NCBI RefSeq assembly: GCF_003573695.1
Contig: NC_039358.1
Coordinates: 96,844,117-96,908,116, forward strand
Direction: 5' to 3'
DNA: 64,000 bases
Source of the DNA: Papaver somniferum
Lineage: Eukaryota; Streptophyta; Magnoliopsida; Ranunculales; Papaveraceae
Positions 23,885 to 36,184 of the stretch are shown here, one piece after another. Position 1 is the stretch's first letter; the number at the start of each line of letters is the position of its first letter. The notes beneath the pieces are model-generated. The model was not told the DNA's origin, did no database searches, and worked only from the letters and a program-made list of their open reading frames with translations. The translations under genes were made by a program, and so were the position numbers.

Positions 23885-25275
23885 TGAAAAAGCGGGGGTC
23901 TAACAATCACACCCAATATTTCGTTTGGCAATTTGTATGAACTAAACCTCAATAATATTCTGAGAGTGAAAACTCAATCAAAGAATAATACTAAAGGGTT
24001 TATCTCTTTTTCTCAAATCAATCAACAAATCAAACAGATAGAAATCTATGAGCCTGATTGATGTGAGAAATACTTGGACGGTACCAAAGACCAATATCCT
24101 AGATCAATCAAAATCATATCCAACAAACAAGGTCGGATGTATCAATAATGATTGATTGACGTACAACATGTGATATTTTAATTATAAAGATAAACAATAT
24201 AATGCAGAAAAGAAATAACATAGACACCAGAAATTTTGTTAACGAGGAAACCGCAAATGCAGAAAAGCCCCGAGACCTAGTCCAGAATAAACACACACTG
24301 ATTAAAAGTTGTTACACCAATTTCCTACTACCTATTCAGACTAGATGTAATACCCGCTTCAGCTGTATTCAAGCACTTATAGAACTCCTAGCAGAACACC
24401 GATTTTCTTTAGGAATTCTTCTCATAAATCTTCTAGCAGAACGTTAGTTCTCTTTAGAAGACGCGCCAACACGATTGATACTTTTCGATCTTTTGTTTTC
24501 ACAAAGCACCTAATTGATTTCCCTTTAGATGTGAATCAAGGTTTTGGAAATTTTGTGTTTGTTTTGAGAAAAACAATTACTAGGTAAAAGTAATATCAAA
24601 ACAAACTTGTAGATTAGGGATTATTATTATACTCTTCAAAAATGGAAGAGAAACCTAATTATTCTACGACAAGAACAACTAGAATAAATCTAGAGATATC
24701 TTGTTTAAAAATTCTTAAGGATTATTATGAGATACCTTAATCGAAGTTTTCTTTCTAGTTCCGATTTCGACTAACAAGTGTTGGTATACGATCGAGAACT
24801 GAAATCTATCAAAACCTAGGGTTTATGATCAACAACTCTTGAATGGTTTTATATCAGAAGAGGAAACCTTAGAATAGACAAGAGGTGAAAAACCTAGATT
24901 ACAAGTCGTATAATCAATCACGGAGATTAAATCCAACTCGGCTTTGTGATCCCCAATACAAATACTTTTATCTCACTCTTGTTCATGAAGAACAAAAGAC
25001 ATGGAAAACAACCTTATGAAGCTTACACCAATTTTCCAAAGGGGATAAAAACGTGCAGCGCTCACAAACCCTTTATTTATAGTGAACAAGGTAGCTTGAA
25101 AGCTAAGCAAAGTTATTTTCCTTTTTCAAGACTCTCCTAATTTTTGGAGTCTTTCCTAAGTTACAACTCTTGCCAAAATAAATAATTAATTAATTAATTT
25201 AGCAAAGATTGTATTTATGTGAATAAATCACAATTTATGTTAGGAAGGAATCACAAACACTTTAATATGGTAATC
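23885..25275 (-). mobile_element. Family E LTR, reverse, related to C
   Basis: It begins TGAAAAAGCGGGGGTC and follows family C for about 400 bp (the R/U5 part up to ACCTAGTCCAG), then diverges completely. A minus-strand TATA box reads TATAAATAAA from 25081 to 25072. The U3 side is cut by the C LTR at 25276, and no target duplication was found. It may be a separate Sirevirus-like family sharing only its conserved leader. Confidence 0.65.
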
Positions 25276-26187
25276 TGTTAGAGCACTGCTCGGTCGAACT
25301 CGCAAGCGTTACTATCTCAAGCTTGTTTGTCAATGTTAGTGATCAAAACTATAAGTCTTGATTTCTAGTCTACTTATAGTAATGTCTCGGACTAGGATAG
25401 ATTGTGTAGTTGAGCATTAGACTTCACGGCGTTCATCAATTGAAGACGAAGATCTACTAAGGAGAGCTTGTGGAACTTCATCAACAAAAGGTATATGGAG
25501 ACTAAAACTCATCTATCACTTGGAAAGTCTATTTCTACTATATCTCTTATATTGAGACAAAAGTCGTATTACTATATAGTTGTCGGTTATACACATTTGA
25601 GATTTGGAGCTGAGTTTAACTCGCTTACATATTTCTCGGAATATGTGTTGGTAAGCTTTCACTTCAACCAAGTTCATCTTATATTCTTGACGAAAGTCAA
25701 AAGATGATCATGTGAAAATCGTCAAGTAACATCTTACATGATTTGTGTCATTTGGTGTAGACTTGGAATGTTTGGATATGATTATTTCAATAACTTGAAA
25801 ATTGCTTTGATGCTAATAGTGTGTGAAAACGGCTATTGCCATCCTCTAAGAAAGTTTCAATGATTGAAATAAAAGTTTAAAATACTTAACCATCATTGGA
25901 TTATAAACATAGTGTGCATTCTTGCATGTATATGATCCATGACTGGAACTAAAGTACGCATACCCGTATGCGTATTTGAAGTTGTGAAATTCCGTGTACC
26001 GGTACACATACTTGCATAAGATATAGGTCCAGGAATTTCTGCTGGGATTTGGAAGTGTACTTAAGTATGCGTATCCGTTCACGTACTGGCGAACCCAAAC
26101 CCAGACCGGCTGCTTAGGTATGCGTATCCGTATGCATACTTGAGTGGTTAAAATTCTAAAATCGGTTGGCTCATGAACATGAATTGT
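25276..26187 (+). mobile_element. Family C LTR, 3'-truncated, forward
   Basis: Starts TGTTAGAGCACTGC and follows the first about 900 bp of 8949-11465, including the palindromic array (25953-26140). It stops near CATGAACATGAATTG. No polypurine tract precedes it, so it was a 5' or solo LTR. Confidence 0.8.
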
Positions 26188-26593
26188 TACAGGGCCTACC
26201 ATGGATGTGCGGTCCAAAAGGATAGTCTTTTGGTCTTCCCTTTTCCATGTATATAGAGTATTTATCCATGTAACTATACTAACTCTAATCAAATGGAAAA
26301 TCCTTCTCTTTGTGCGTCCTTTATCTTTCTCTATATTTCTCATTCAAAACGTTATCATGCACAATGCTATACCGCAGAGCTAGATTGGATTTGGTAGATT
26401 TTTTTTCTACATGAATGATTTACATCAATGCAATTACGTAATTATCATAAAGCTAATGTTGAAATCGGTGGAATCAGATCAGCTAAGTTGAATCTACTTT
26501 CTCATATTTTTTTTTCTTTTCCTATTTTTGATTTGGGTATACCCAATATTAAATTCGTGGTGAAACAATATTAAATTCGTGATGAAAATTAAT
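26188..26593. other. Unassigned DNA left of the Mutator-like element
   Basis: 406 bp with no recognised gene or repeat family. A short direct repeat, ATATTAAATTCGTG(G/A)TGAAA, occurs twice near 26545-26590. It ends with the left target duplication of the transposon. Confidence 0.4.
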
Positions 26594-28131
26594 GAGTTAT
26601 TTAACGTTTGGTACCCAGCAAATGTCCAACACCTAGTTTTGGTACCTAATATTTGAAATATTAAGGGTTGGTACCTTGACTATCCGTTGACCGTCAAAGT
26701 CCAAGTTTGACCTAATTATTTTTTATGTTATATTTTTTAATTCTTTTATTATTATTAATAATCAAGTTTTTTTTACGTATTTCTCCCCATAGTTTTTATC
26801 TAAGTTTTTTCAGTTTTATGTCAAACAGATCTCAAATCTCGGTTGAATTGAACTCTACCGCAAACTGAAAGAACAATAGATTCAGGGGTGGCATCGTTTT
26901 GATTACTAAACTTGATTAGGATTTTGGAAACATAAGCAGCCATGATATTCTGACGGAATTCTCTTAAAAATTGAAAAAGCTAGGGCTTGAGAAATCAAGG
27001 AAGGACTTAAGTTGCTGCCTTTGATTTTTGAAGATGAAGGAACGAAATTAATAGCAGTCGAAGAATCACCGAAATTATATGAGATTTGGGTTTCAATTCA
27101 AGCTTGGCTTATGTAGAATTTTTCATTTGGAGCAGGGATGTTCATCAAGGTTAAACAGAGTTCAATAATGTCCGACATTATTCAATTGAGATTGCAATTA
27201 GGTGCACAATGGTATTAATTGAGGTTTAATAAGGTTTCAATTGGGGTTTTTGTCGGTTACAACTATGATTAATAATGATAACAAGGTCAGTCAGGCTCAA
27301 TTAATCCTCATAAAAGGTTGGATTTAAAATAGCACTTTGGGGAAGAAGATGAACTATAGGTATATTTGGTTTCTGGGCTAAATTCCAGTGTTATCACTTT
27401 GTGTAAATTTAGTAATTGATGATGATGATTACTTCAATTTAAAGATATCATTATGTGGTTAATTAAAGAAACAAGTGGTTGAAAATATTTCTGGATCCTT
27501 CTTATTATGAATGGTTTCAATTTGATAAAGTCCTTATTTTTTCCTAAGGTTTAATCTTAATTTCTTGTTTCTTAATCTGGATTGTTTATTCCTTGTGTAT
27601 TTCTTAAATTAGGATTTTACAGAGTACATGAACTTTGATTAATGTCTTGAATACATTGAAGATATCATGTTAAAGGAAAGTCCTTCCGATGGCTTGCTTG
27701 GTTTCTCTGAAACTGCAATGTGTAGTTAACGATGATTATTTCATCTCAAAAATCATTCCATCGGATCGTGAATAGTTAGCGATGATATCTATTTGTTCAT
27801 TAACTTTACCACTAATCGAATTATGACATCAATTCTGATGGCTTACTTGGTTTCTTAAGGTAGTACGAGACTGGATCAACTTGGAAATACACGGTTTTTC
27901 TGAAAGCAAAACCATGGAAAGGAAAGAACAGGGAGGAAGACAACGTTGTTTTTTTTTGGGGTAAATATGTAAGTTCCGATGACATTTTAATTAAAATTGC
28001 AGAAAATATAAAATAAAAAAGTCAAACTAAGACTTTAACAGTCAATGGCTAGTCAAGGTACCAACGCTTAATATTTCAAGTATCAAAGTTAGGTATTGGC
28101 CATTTACTAGGTACCAAACGTTAAATAACCT
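26594..28131. mobile_element. Non-autonomous Mutator-like element with 9-bp target duplication
   Basis: Terminal inverted repeats of about 110 bp (26594-26710 and 28020-28131) share TTATTTAACGTTTGGTACC at the tips and TTGGTACCTTGACTA further in, at roughly 80 percent identity. The 9-bp direct repeat AAAATTAAT flanks both ends (26585-26593 and 28132-28140). Long terminal repeats plus a 9-bp duplication define Mutator-like elements. The 1.3 kb interior is AT-rich and has no ORF above about 60 codons, so there is no transposase; a captured gene fragment cannot be excluded. Orientation is not determined. Confidence 0.9.
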
Positions 28132-28140
28132 AAAATTAAT

Positions 28141-29379
28141 CTGATGTTTGTTCAAGATCCGTTCATATGTATATGCATCCCACAATCAATTCGTTAAATC
28201 CATGGTGAAAATTATCTTAAAACGTACAAGACATGTCTATTCATCTTATATCAGTTGGTTTGGATCTTTTAATGATGTGTGTATATTTGTCTGTGCGATG
28301 ATTGATTGGTGGTTATGTCAATGGGATGATAGTCCGTGGATTGGAATCATCTGGGAAAAGAGGAGATGGAAAAGTTCCATCCCAGACGATCACGTTACAT
28401 GTATGCCCCGATCTGGGAAAAGAGGGTCCGTTCCAACTCGGCTGTTCCGACTCGGCTAGTCCGTTCCAACTCCAACTTTTGTCCTGTTCCAGCTTGCGGT
28501 GTTGGGACATGCGCGATCAAGTATGTTCCAGTTCTGTCTATGTACAGCGAGAACCAAAGCTTGAGGTATGTAGCTAATGAAACATCTATTGGGCTTATTT
28601 ATTTGTTTGTAAAACATTTTTTTTTTCTTAGATAAGTCCATATTATATAAAGGGTCAATTTCAGTTTTGAATATGATATTGGTTATAGTTGAATGATGTT
28701 TTTTTTTTGTTTCAATTGGTTGTACCGACTCGATCTCAATGTATTCATTTGGGGTTTAGAAGTACTTGAGAATCATTATCACGTACTTGATATTTTCTCT
28801 CCAAATTTGAATGTTTTGTGGGATGTAATCCACTTGTTCGACTATTAAAGAGTTGTATTTTCATAAGATACATTGCAAATAAAATCACATGTATCCAAAT
28901 TTTTGTGGAAGAACCCACAAAAGGTGATATGAGCCAGAGAATTTCCATTTCTCTACTTCATCCATGATACTAACGAACCAGTATATGTTGAAATATGACA
29001 ACAAGAGAATTATCTTTAGTAATCTGTTCAACCTAAAGTAATTGGTTGACATGTGTAGTGAGATTCACTTGGCCTATTGAGATAGAGAAATTACTCAAAT
29101 TAAGCTAAATGCAGCAAAAATTGAAAATGGAAAGAACCCCGAAGTAATAAGGGTTAGACGTAATGACTCATATAAAACATGTGAAAAGGGACATATATAT
29201 CATGAGACAAAGATGTATTTTTTTTCCCAGTAGTAATGACACCAAAGTACAGGTATCAGCTGAATATGGGATGAAGCTAAGATATAATTCTAGCTCCCAT
29301 CATAAATGAAAGAGTTGGAAATGCACCTGGACATAGGTGTTGATATATACAATGTAATGTGTGTATCATAGTAGCAACC
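28141..29379. other. Unassigned DNA between the transposon and the LTR nest
   Basis: No gene is supported. 28300-28580 is richer in G and C, with GATCTGGGAAAAGAGG and CATCTGGGAAAAGAGG repeated about 50 bp apart and CCGTTCCAACTC twice. This makes several overlapping short frames on both strands, none family-like. 28640-29379 is AT-rich. It rejoins 43385 across the nested insertion, so its right end may belong to the dead copia element there. Confidence 0.4.
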
Positions 29380-30390
29380 TGAAAAAGCGGGGGTCTAACA
29401 ACACCACCCAATATTTCGCTTAGCAATCTGTATGGACTAACTCCGAAATACTTTACTAGAGAATCAACTAGACAGTCAGACTCAATCTAGATAAAAGTAT
29501 CTCAAGGAGTTAATATCTCTCTCTTGTTTTTGATATTACTCAAGCTAATAGAAATCAACGAGTCCTAATCAAACACATGGAATACTTAGACGATACCAAA
29601 GACCAATGTCCAAGGATCAATCAATATCAATCAACAACCAAAGGTCGGATCCAATTGATGATCACAAACGCACAACCTGTATTATTTCAATTATAAAGAT
29701 AAACAATATAATGCGGAAAATGAAATAACACAGACAACAGAAATTTTGTTAACGAGGAAAACGCAAAAGTAGAAAAACCCCGGGACCTAGTCCAGATTGA
29801 ATACACACTGTATTAAGCCGCTACAGCTAGCCTACGCCAAGCTAACTTCGGACTGGACAATAGTTGAACCCCAATCAGTCTCCCAATAATTCAAGGTACA
29901 GTTGTACTCCTACGCCTCAGATCCCAGCAGGATACTGCGCACTTGATTCCCTTAAATGATCTCACCCAAAACTAAGAGTTGTTGCAACCCAAAATCGCAG
30001 ACTTGATAATAAACAAATCTGTCTCACACAGAAAAGTCTATCAAAGGATAAGTCTGTCTCCCACAGAAAAACCCTAGGTTTTGTTCCGTCTTAAGATATA
30101 AAATCAAGGTGAACATGAACCAATTGATAATCCGGTCTTATATTCCCGAAGAACAGCCTAGATTAATCAATCACCTCTAAACAATCCTTCTTGACTACAC
30201 AAGTGGCTTGTCGAGGAATCACAAACAGTGAGACGAAGATGTTTGTGACTTTTTTTATCTTGCCTATCGGAGAACTCTCACGATCTCAAGACAATCAATA
30301 TATTGTACTCGTACGATAGAAGATGCAAGATCAGATTACACAACTACGATAAAAATAGTATCGGTCTGGCTTCACAATCCTACTGAAGTC
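29380..30390 (-). mobile_element. Outer solo family C LTR, left part
   Basis: Starts TGAAAAAGCGGGGGTC after CAACC and breaks at CTGAAGTC, where the middle element is inserted. It resumes at 41985. Total length is about 2.4 kb. The outer flanks are CAACC (29375-29379) and CAACT (43380-43384), a target duplication with one later change. Confidence 0.9.
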
Positions 30391-32697
30391 TGAAAAAGCG
30401 GGGGTCTAACAACACCACCCAATATTTCGCTTAGCAATCTGTATGGACAAACTCCAATATACTTTTTATAAGAATCAACTAGACAGTTAGACTCAATCAA
30501 TAAAAAGATACATCAAAGAGTTTATATCTCAATCTCTCGATTTGATCGTTACTCAAGCAAATGGAAATCTGCGAGTCTTTATCAAAGAGAAATAACTTGG
30601 ACGGTACCAAAGACCAATGTCCAAGGATCAATCAATATCAATCAACAACCAAAGGTTGGATTTCCAATTGATGATCTTTAATGCACAACCTGTATTATTT
30701 CAATTATACAAAAAAATATAATGTGCAAAAGAAATAACACAGACACCAGAAGTTTTGTTGACGAGGAAACAACAAATACAGAAAAACCCCGGGACCTAGT
30801 CCAGATTGAATACACACTGTATTAAGCCGCTACAGACACTATCCTACTACAAGCTAACTTCGGACTGGACTATAGTTGAACCCCAATCAGTCTCCCAATA
30901 ATTCAAGGTACAGTTGTACTCCTACGCCTCTGATCTCAGCAGGATACTGCGCACTTGATTCCCTTAGCTGATCTCACCCACAACTAAGAGTTGCTGCAAC
31001 CCAAAATCGCAGACTTGATAATAAACAAATCTGTCTCACACGGAAAAGTCTATCAAAGGATAAATCTTTCTTCCATAGAAAAACCCTAGGTTTTGTTCCG
31101 TCTTAAGATATAAAATCAAGGTGAACAGGAACCAATTGATAATCCAGACTTATATTCCCGAAGAACAGCCTAGATTAATCAATCACCTCTCAACAATCCT
31201 TCTTGACCACACAAGCGGTTTGTCGAGGAATCACAAACAGTGAGACGAAGATGTTTTTGACTTCTTTATCTTGCCTATCAGAGAACTCTCACAATCTCAA
31301 GCCAATCAATAGATTGTACTCGTACGATAGAAGATGCAAGATCAGATCACACAACTACGATAAAAGTAGTATCGGTCTGGCTTCACAATCCCAATGAAGT
31401 CTTTAAGTCGTTAACCTGGTTTTAGAGAAGAAAACCAAAGGTTAAAGGAGAATCGACTCTAACGAGCACACTAGTATCACATAGACGTGTGGGGATTAGT
31501 TTTGCACAATGCTAGATGTCTCCTTTATATGGCCTTCAAATCAGGGTTTTGCCTTAGTTACAAAGCAATTCATATTCACTGTTAGATAAAAACCTGATTT
31601 AGATTCAAGCTAATATTTTTCAACCGTTAGATCGAAAACTTAGCTTGTCACACACACTTGGGTAGACGTTTATTGGGTTTCTGAAAACCGTGCCCAAACG
31701 TGTACGTGTATGTTGGTTCAACATAGTAACCCAAAAGGTTAACCATATGATCAATTCATATTAACCTAGTTCTTCTTCACCATAAATAGTTCAACTGACT
31801 CAAATGAACTAGTTAGAGAGTTGTTCAATTTCTATGCGATCTTATGTAACTACGCAAGACACAAATGAAACAAAGATGATTCGGTTCGATGAATCGGCTC
31901 ATGAACTTTATAGCCACGGTTTGCATAAAGCATTCCTTAGTAATTTAAGTTTCATGTTCAGAGCACATCTTTAGATCATAACCACTTAAGCTCACAAACA
32001 AGTTCGCGGACTTAAGGCAACGGCAGAGTTTTCCAAACTCAGCAGAAAATCTTGGCAAAGAGACTTCCGCCAGTTCGCGGACTTGGAAAAGCCAATTCCT
32101 CCGGTTTCTCTCAATCAACAAAGTTCGAAAACTTCGGATTAAGGAATACATGGTTATGTAATCTAAACTCTCATTCCAATCATTGAGACATTCTCAGAGG
32201 ACGTTATATAGCCATTATTCACAGACCGAATCACGTCAGAGCAATTCTCAAAGTAATTGAAACTTTTCATGGCTTTCGTCACTAGGTGAAGATAAACTTG
32301 ATCAAAGCGAAACGCTTTACCAACACACGATTTCGAGAAAAAGATAAGTAGTGAATACTCAGCTCGAAATGTCAAATGTGTATGATCCAGTCTACATAGC
32401 ATACGACTTTTTGTCTCATAAGAAGTAGGAGATAGAATAGATAGACTTTTGAGTGATAGATAAGTTCAAGTCTCCACATACCTTTTTGTTGATGAAGTTC
32501 CACGGTTCCTTGAGTAGATCTTCGTCGTTGTATGATGAATCGCCATGAAGTCCTTGAGCTCAACTACACTTTTCTATCATAGTCCGAGACTTATCTATAA
32601 TAGACTAGAAATCTAGACTCATAGTTTTGATCACTAACATTGACAAACATGCTTGATATAGCAACGCATGCGAGGTCGACCGAGCTATGCTCTAACA
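30391..32697 (-). mobile_element. 3' LTR of the middle family C element
   Basis: 2,307 bp from TGAAAAAGCGGGGGTC to GCTCTAACA. It is preceded by target duplication AAGTC (30386-30390), with its pair at 41980-41984. It differs from the 5' LTR copy by about 5 percent where compared. This subfamily lacks the GTACGCGTAC array and has TTCGCGGACT repeats at 32003-32087 instead. Confidence 0.93.
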
Positions 32698-33527
32698 ATC
32701 TCCCCTTTTGTCAATTTTAGTGACAAAACTATTAATACATATGGAATACAAAAAAGATAAACTTTAGTGGCTCCTATTCCATAGTTTAATCTTCAACGTT
32801 CCTTGAAATCTTCGTCCTTCCAAGTACTCCAATGATCCCAAAGGTTGTAAGTTTAGCGCCACTGTTGTTGAAGATCCGTAGCTATAACAATGAGAGAAAT
32901 CGAGATTCTCGATCATTATTATACAGTGTCATAGTATCATTATGTAACATCAAAGTCCAATTGCATCACGACTTTAACAAGAATACTATGATGATATGTA
33001 TCACTCCCCCTTAGTCAATACTCCATCTCGATCATGGAAACTACTCCCCTTACACAATGATCCGAAAACCATATGTATTTGTAGTGTGAACTACATTATT
33101 TCTCCCCCTTTTTAAAAGAACAGGATCATAATGAAATTTCCATAATAGACATTTCATAGACTAAAAGAAAAAATACATACCAACTTAATTTAGATGCAAT
33201 CATAAAGCCGAAGCTAAATGCATTCATCAAGGAGTTTTAAGATACAAGATAACCCCTATAAAATTCCACACCCGCACACCCCGCAAGATATTACCATTAA
33301 GCACAAGTTCAAAAGAACTCTCCCCCATTTGATGTCATTCCCGAAAGAACAAAAAGAGCGACCTTAATTTCGAAAGAAAAGAAGTATTTTTTAATTGGAC
33401 ACCAAAAACCATGGAAATGATTTTTTATATCCAAAACTCCACCAAATTAATCACAAGTAAACCCATGATTAATTTAATCAGAATACGCAACTAAATCAAA
33501 CCACAAAAGTGATCAATTTAATTGATT

Positions 33528-33975
33528 GTGCTCAAAATAAGAAAACTCACGGAGCTACGACTAAGATAACCACACGGAGATGACTACCTTAATCGTTCAA
33601 ATACTCAACATAAGGAAAACCTTACGGAATATACGACTACATCAACCAATAGAACATGATTAGTATAGCCGTTCATATACTCAACACAAGAACTTGTGGA
33701 ATATATGAAAAACTCAAGTAGATTAATTACAAGAGAACCTATATTTAATCTAATTGGAATACACAACCAAACTAATCACCGAAGCAATCAATTAATTGTC
33801 AAAATATTTTTCTCGACAAAAGAAGACTTTCGGAGCAAATAACTAAATAACCAATCAAGATGATTAATTTAGTTCAAGAATGCTCAACATATAGCATCTC
33901 ATGGAACAACCAACAAGGCCAATATTAATCGACATAGTTGTAAGATGCTCAACATAAGATACATAGTGGAGCCTT
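33528..33975 (-). repeat. Diverged tandem repeat of about 75 bp
   Basis: Phrases of the form CTCAACATAAG, then ACGGAATATACGAC, then AATCGTTCATATA recur at about 33530, 33607 and 33680, and more loosely to 33975. They sit in the 3' non-coding part of the C element, amid the extra polypurine tracts. Confidence 0.5.
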
Positions 33976-34459
33976 CACGGTAAAACATAACAAAATGGAT
34001 CAATAAAGATCAATACCATGGATAACATAGAAGGATCTATTCTATTTTCCATCACTATTTGCGTAACGACATAATAGACTTTATCCTTGTCAAACAAAAG
34101 ATTTCATCCTATTTTCCATCAAATAAATGACTGCATAGGCATAACTTTTGTAATTGTCAAAAGTCCATTCGTCCTTTCATCAATACGAATATCAATTTAT
34201 GAACGACTTTACTTTTGACACACTATGGGACCTTCAAGTTCACGGACGCAAACAATACATATCCCATAAAAATATTGCAATACTTCAATACAGATTAATA
34301 CTGCAATAATATCATCCTCCAAATATTTTTAGAATTCAAAAACCAATACACCTAAAAAATAAACATCAGAAGATGAAAACAAAAATAGCTATGTGTAGTC
34401 ACAATCTTCGCTATTCAAAGCACTAGTTATTCTTCCAACTAATCCAAAAATAAGACGTA

Positions 34460-34999
34460 CTAGGCATTAATGAACTTTTCCAAAGTTTTTTCAGAGAACT
34501 CCTTCTCGTTATTGAAAAGTCCATTGACAAAAGGATCATTCAACTCCTCCAAATCTTTTGAAAACACTGTCAATTTACTAAGTTCCTTTTCTAGTTTTCG
34601 TACAATGTTTGTATATTGAGACAACATTCGTTCATAGTGAATTATATCATCTAAGGATGCAGCGATCCGAGATTTTAAGCTGTTTCTTTTGCTGATGAAA
34701 TCTTTTACCAGATTCCTGAAATTTTCATCACTTTGATAAGAAGACAAGAACCAGTTTAAGGAAGGATTTTTACCATTAATTGTAGTCTTCACTTTCTTCA
34801 AACTTGTGGAGGGAATCCCAGTACACCGACGTACGTTAGCTACCAGAGTTACGTTCTTGCTTGTGCTGCATCTAGTAACAGGTGCCATGGAACATAAATT
34901 TTTGAGATTCTCCGTTTGCGAACGACCTGGACAAACAGAAGCTTTTGTGGAGATATATATAGAACAAAACAATAACCAAAAATACACTCTTTGAGCCAA
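34460..34999 (-). CDS. 179-residue ORF of the middle C element, function unknown
   Basis: The longest undamaged frame of this element, read right to left from ATG 34999 to TAA 34460. It opens with a hydrophobic stretch (VYFWLLFCSIYIS, residues 5-17) that could be a signal peptide or membrane anchor. A serine/threonine-rich part with several cysteines follows. The C-terminal half (about 95-179) is charged and helix-like, with heptad spacing (NIVRKLEKELSKLTVFSKDLEEL), suggesting a coiled coil. No gag, env or enzyme signature is recognised. It could be the tail of a longer protein whose front is in the 35054-35856 frames, or an element-specific accessory protein. Its open state may be chance, as its neighbours are broken. 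Confidence 0.4.
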   Translation of the reverse strand: MAQRVYFWLLFCSIYISTKASVCPGRSQTENLKNLCSMAPVTRCSTSKNVTLVANVRRCTGIPSTSLKKVKTTINGKNPSLNWFLSSYQSDENFRNLVKDFISKRNSLKSRIAASLDDIIHYERMLSQYTNIVRKLEKELSKLTVFSKDLEELNDPFVNGLFNNEKEFSEKTLEKFINA

Positions 35000-35053
35000 A
35001 AATACGCAAATACCATTTTCTCAAGACAAACATGGGGACGCGAACGTCTAGGG

Positions 35054-35383
35054 TTAGGTAGAAACGATGAGACCAAAAGGCTCCCCTTGTTTATCCCACA
35101 GTGACTTTCTAAGGTAAGACACATGAGCAGAGGTTCTTCTTCTTTTGTTCCTGGAAGTGCTTGTCACATAGGACTTGCTACCGATATAAGAAGGTTGAAA
35201 GGACAAGGAGCATTCCGTAGTAACAAACGTCTCTTTGGACTCAAATTCTTCAACTTGTGAGGGTCCTTGAGAAATGAGCCTGTGATTATCTCTGAAACTG
35301 TCTAAATAATCTCCCTTATTCCTGGAAACATATTTAGAACCAATATTATAGACTTTGGACTTGTTTGGTACAAGATTCCACAC
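35054..35383 (-). pseudogene. Basic ORF relic of the middle C element
   Basis: A 109-residue frame upstream of, and in a different frame from, the 34460 ORF. It overlaps the antisense of nothing known. It is serine-rich with a basic cluster (SRNKRRRTSAH). Position matches the basic relic at 14287 in element D, hinting at a shared layout of coiled coil, basic part and coiled coil. No family recognised. Confidence 0.35.
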
Positions 35384-35469
35384 AACTTGTATGTGAAGTT
35401 GATCTAACTAATCATCCATTGTATTTTTCCAAGAGAGGTTTTTTAGAGTTGTATCAATATTTTCTGGTT

Positions 35470-35856
35470 CTAATTGAGAAGAATAACAACCAATCGAAAG
35501 TTCTCTTTTGTTCTGATTGTAGAGTCTACTCCTCTTTTAGGAACGATAAACCACACACACAGTGGAGAATCGCCTAGCACATGTAGAAAAAGACCACAAC
35601 GACTGTCACTACACCATTGAATGGAAGAGGTAGAGCACAAGGCAAGATTACTCATATTATCAGTATTTTTCTGTTTGGAATTTCCTGACAAAATTGTATG
35701 TCCTTTTTGAGTAACACAAGTTTGCAAAGTATTCTTGCAAAGATTACTTTCAGCCTCCAGACTCCTTAAAAAAGACATACAGGCTTGTTGAGGATGATCG
35801 GATGAGCATCCATATAAGCCAGACTCTTGACAATTGTCTGAGTGGTTCCCAGTCAC
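35470..35856 (-). pseudogene. Cysteine-rich ORF relic of the middle C element
   Basis: A 128-residue frame closer to the 5' end of the element, about 330 bp from the primer-binding site. It contains about eleven cysteines but no CCHC spacing that I can identify. It is out of frame with the next relic. It may be part of a decayed gag-position protein or a chance frame. Confidence 0.3.
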
Positions 35857-36169
35857 ATCAGCTTTCTCAACAGGCGATTGTTAAACATTATCTGAATGGT
35901 GACAAACCTTTAGAAAGGAACAACTGGATTCTCTCAGATTTAATGAGAGACTCTTACTAGATATCAAATCCTTAAGAGTTGCAATTTATGCAACAAGACC
36001 AGAATAGATCCAGATTTATTCTTCCAATCTCTTTTGAAGAGTAACCAGTTTATCATACATTTTCCTACGGTTGTTTTTTAAACCTGGTGAAGCGTCGGTT
36101 GAGACTTTATGGTCCATATAGTCATATCGCCACAAACACAGACTTTTGAGGTATTTAAAAGGGTTTGTC

Positions 36170-36182
36170 TGCTCTGATACCA
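36170..36182 (-). other. Primer-binding site of the middle C element
   Basis: TGCTCTGATACCA is the exact reverse complement of TGGTATCAGAGCA, two bases from the LTR end at 36185. It sets the reverse orientation of the element. Confidence 0.87.
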
Positions 36183-36184
36183 AT

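Larger units (their letters stand above)
32698..36184 (-). mobile_element. Internal region of the middle family C element, non-autonomous
   Basis: Lies between polypurine tract ATCTCCCCTTTTGTC (reverse) at 32698 and primer-binding site at 36170-36182. At 3.5 kb it is too short for a full copia polyprotein, and no enzyme motif was found. 32712-34459 is non-coding, with extra polypurine copies (reverse) at 33002-33013, 33041-33053, 33101-33115 and 33318-33330, and a diverged tandem repeat. The coding relics lie at 34460-36120. It needs an autonomous partner. Confidence 0.8.

Noticed and set aside
25846..26343. 165-codon minus-strand frame as a protein-coding gene
   Set aside because: It runs across the palindromic GTACGCGTAC array and the end of a C LTR, so the tyrosine- and arginine-rich repeats come from the array read antisense.
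34460..34999. Envelope-like gene in the C element
   Set aside because: Only a hydrophobic start is seen. There is no second membrane segment, no cleavage site and no family match.
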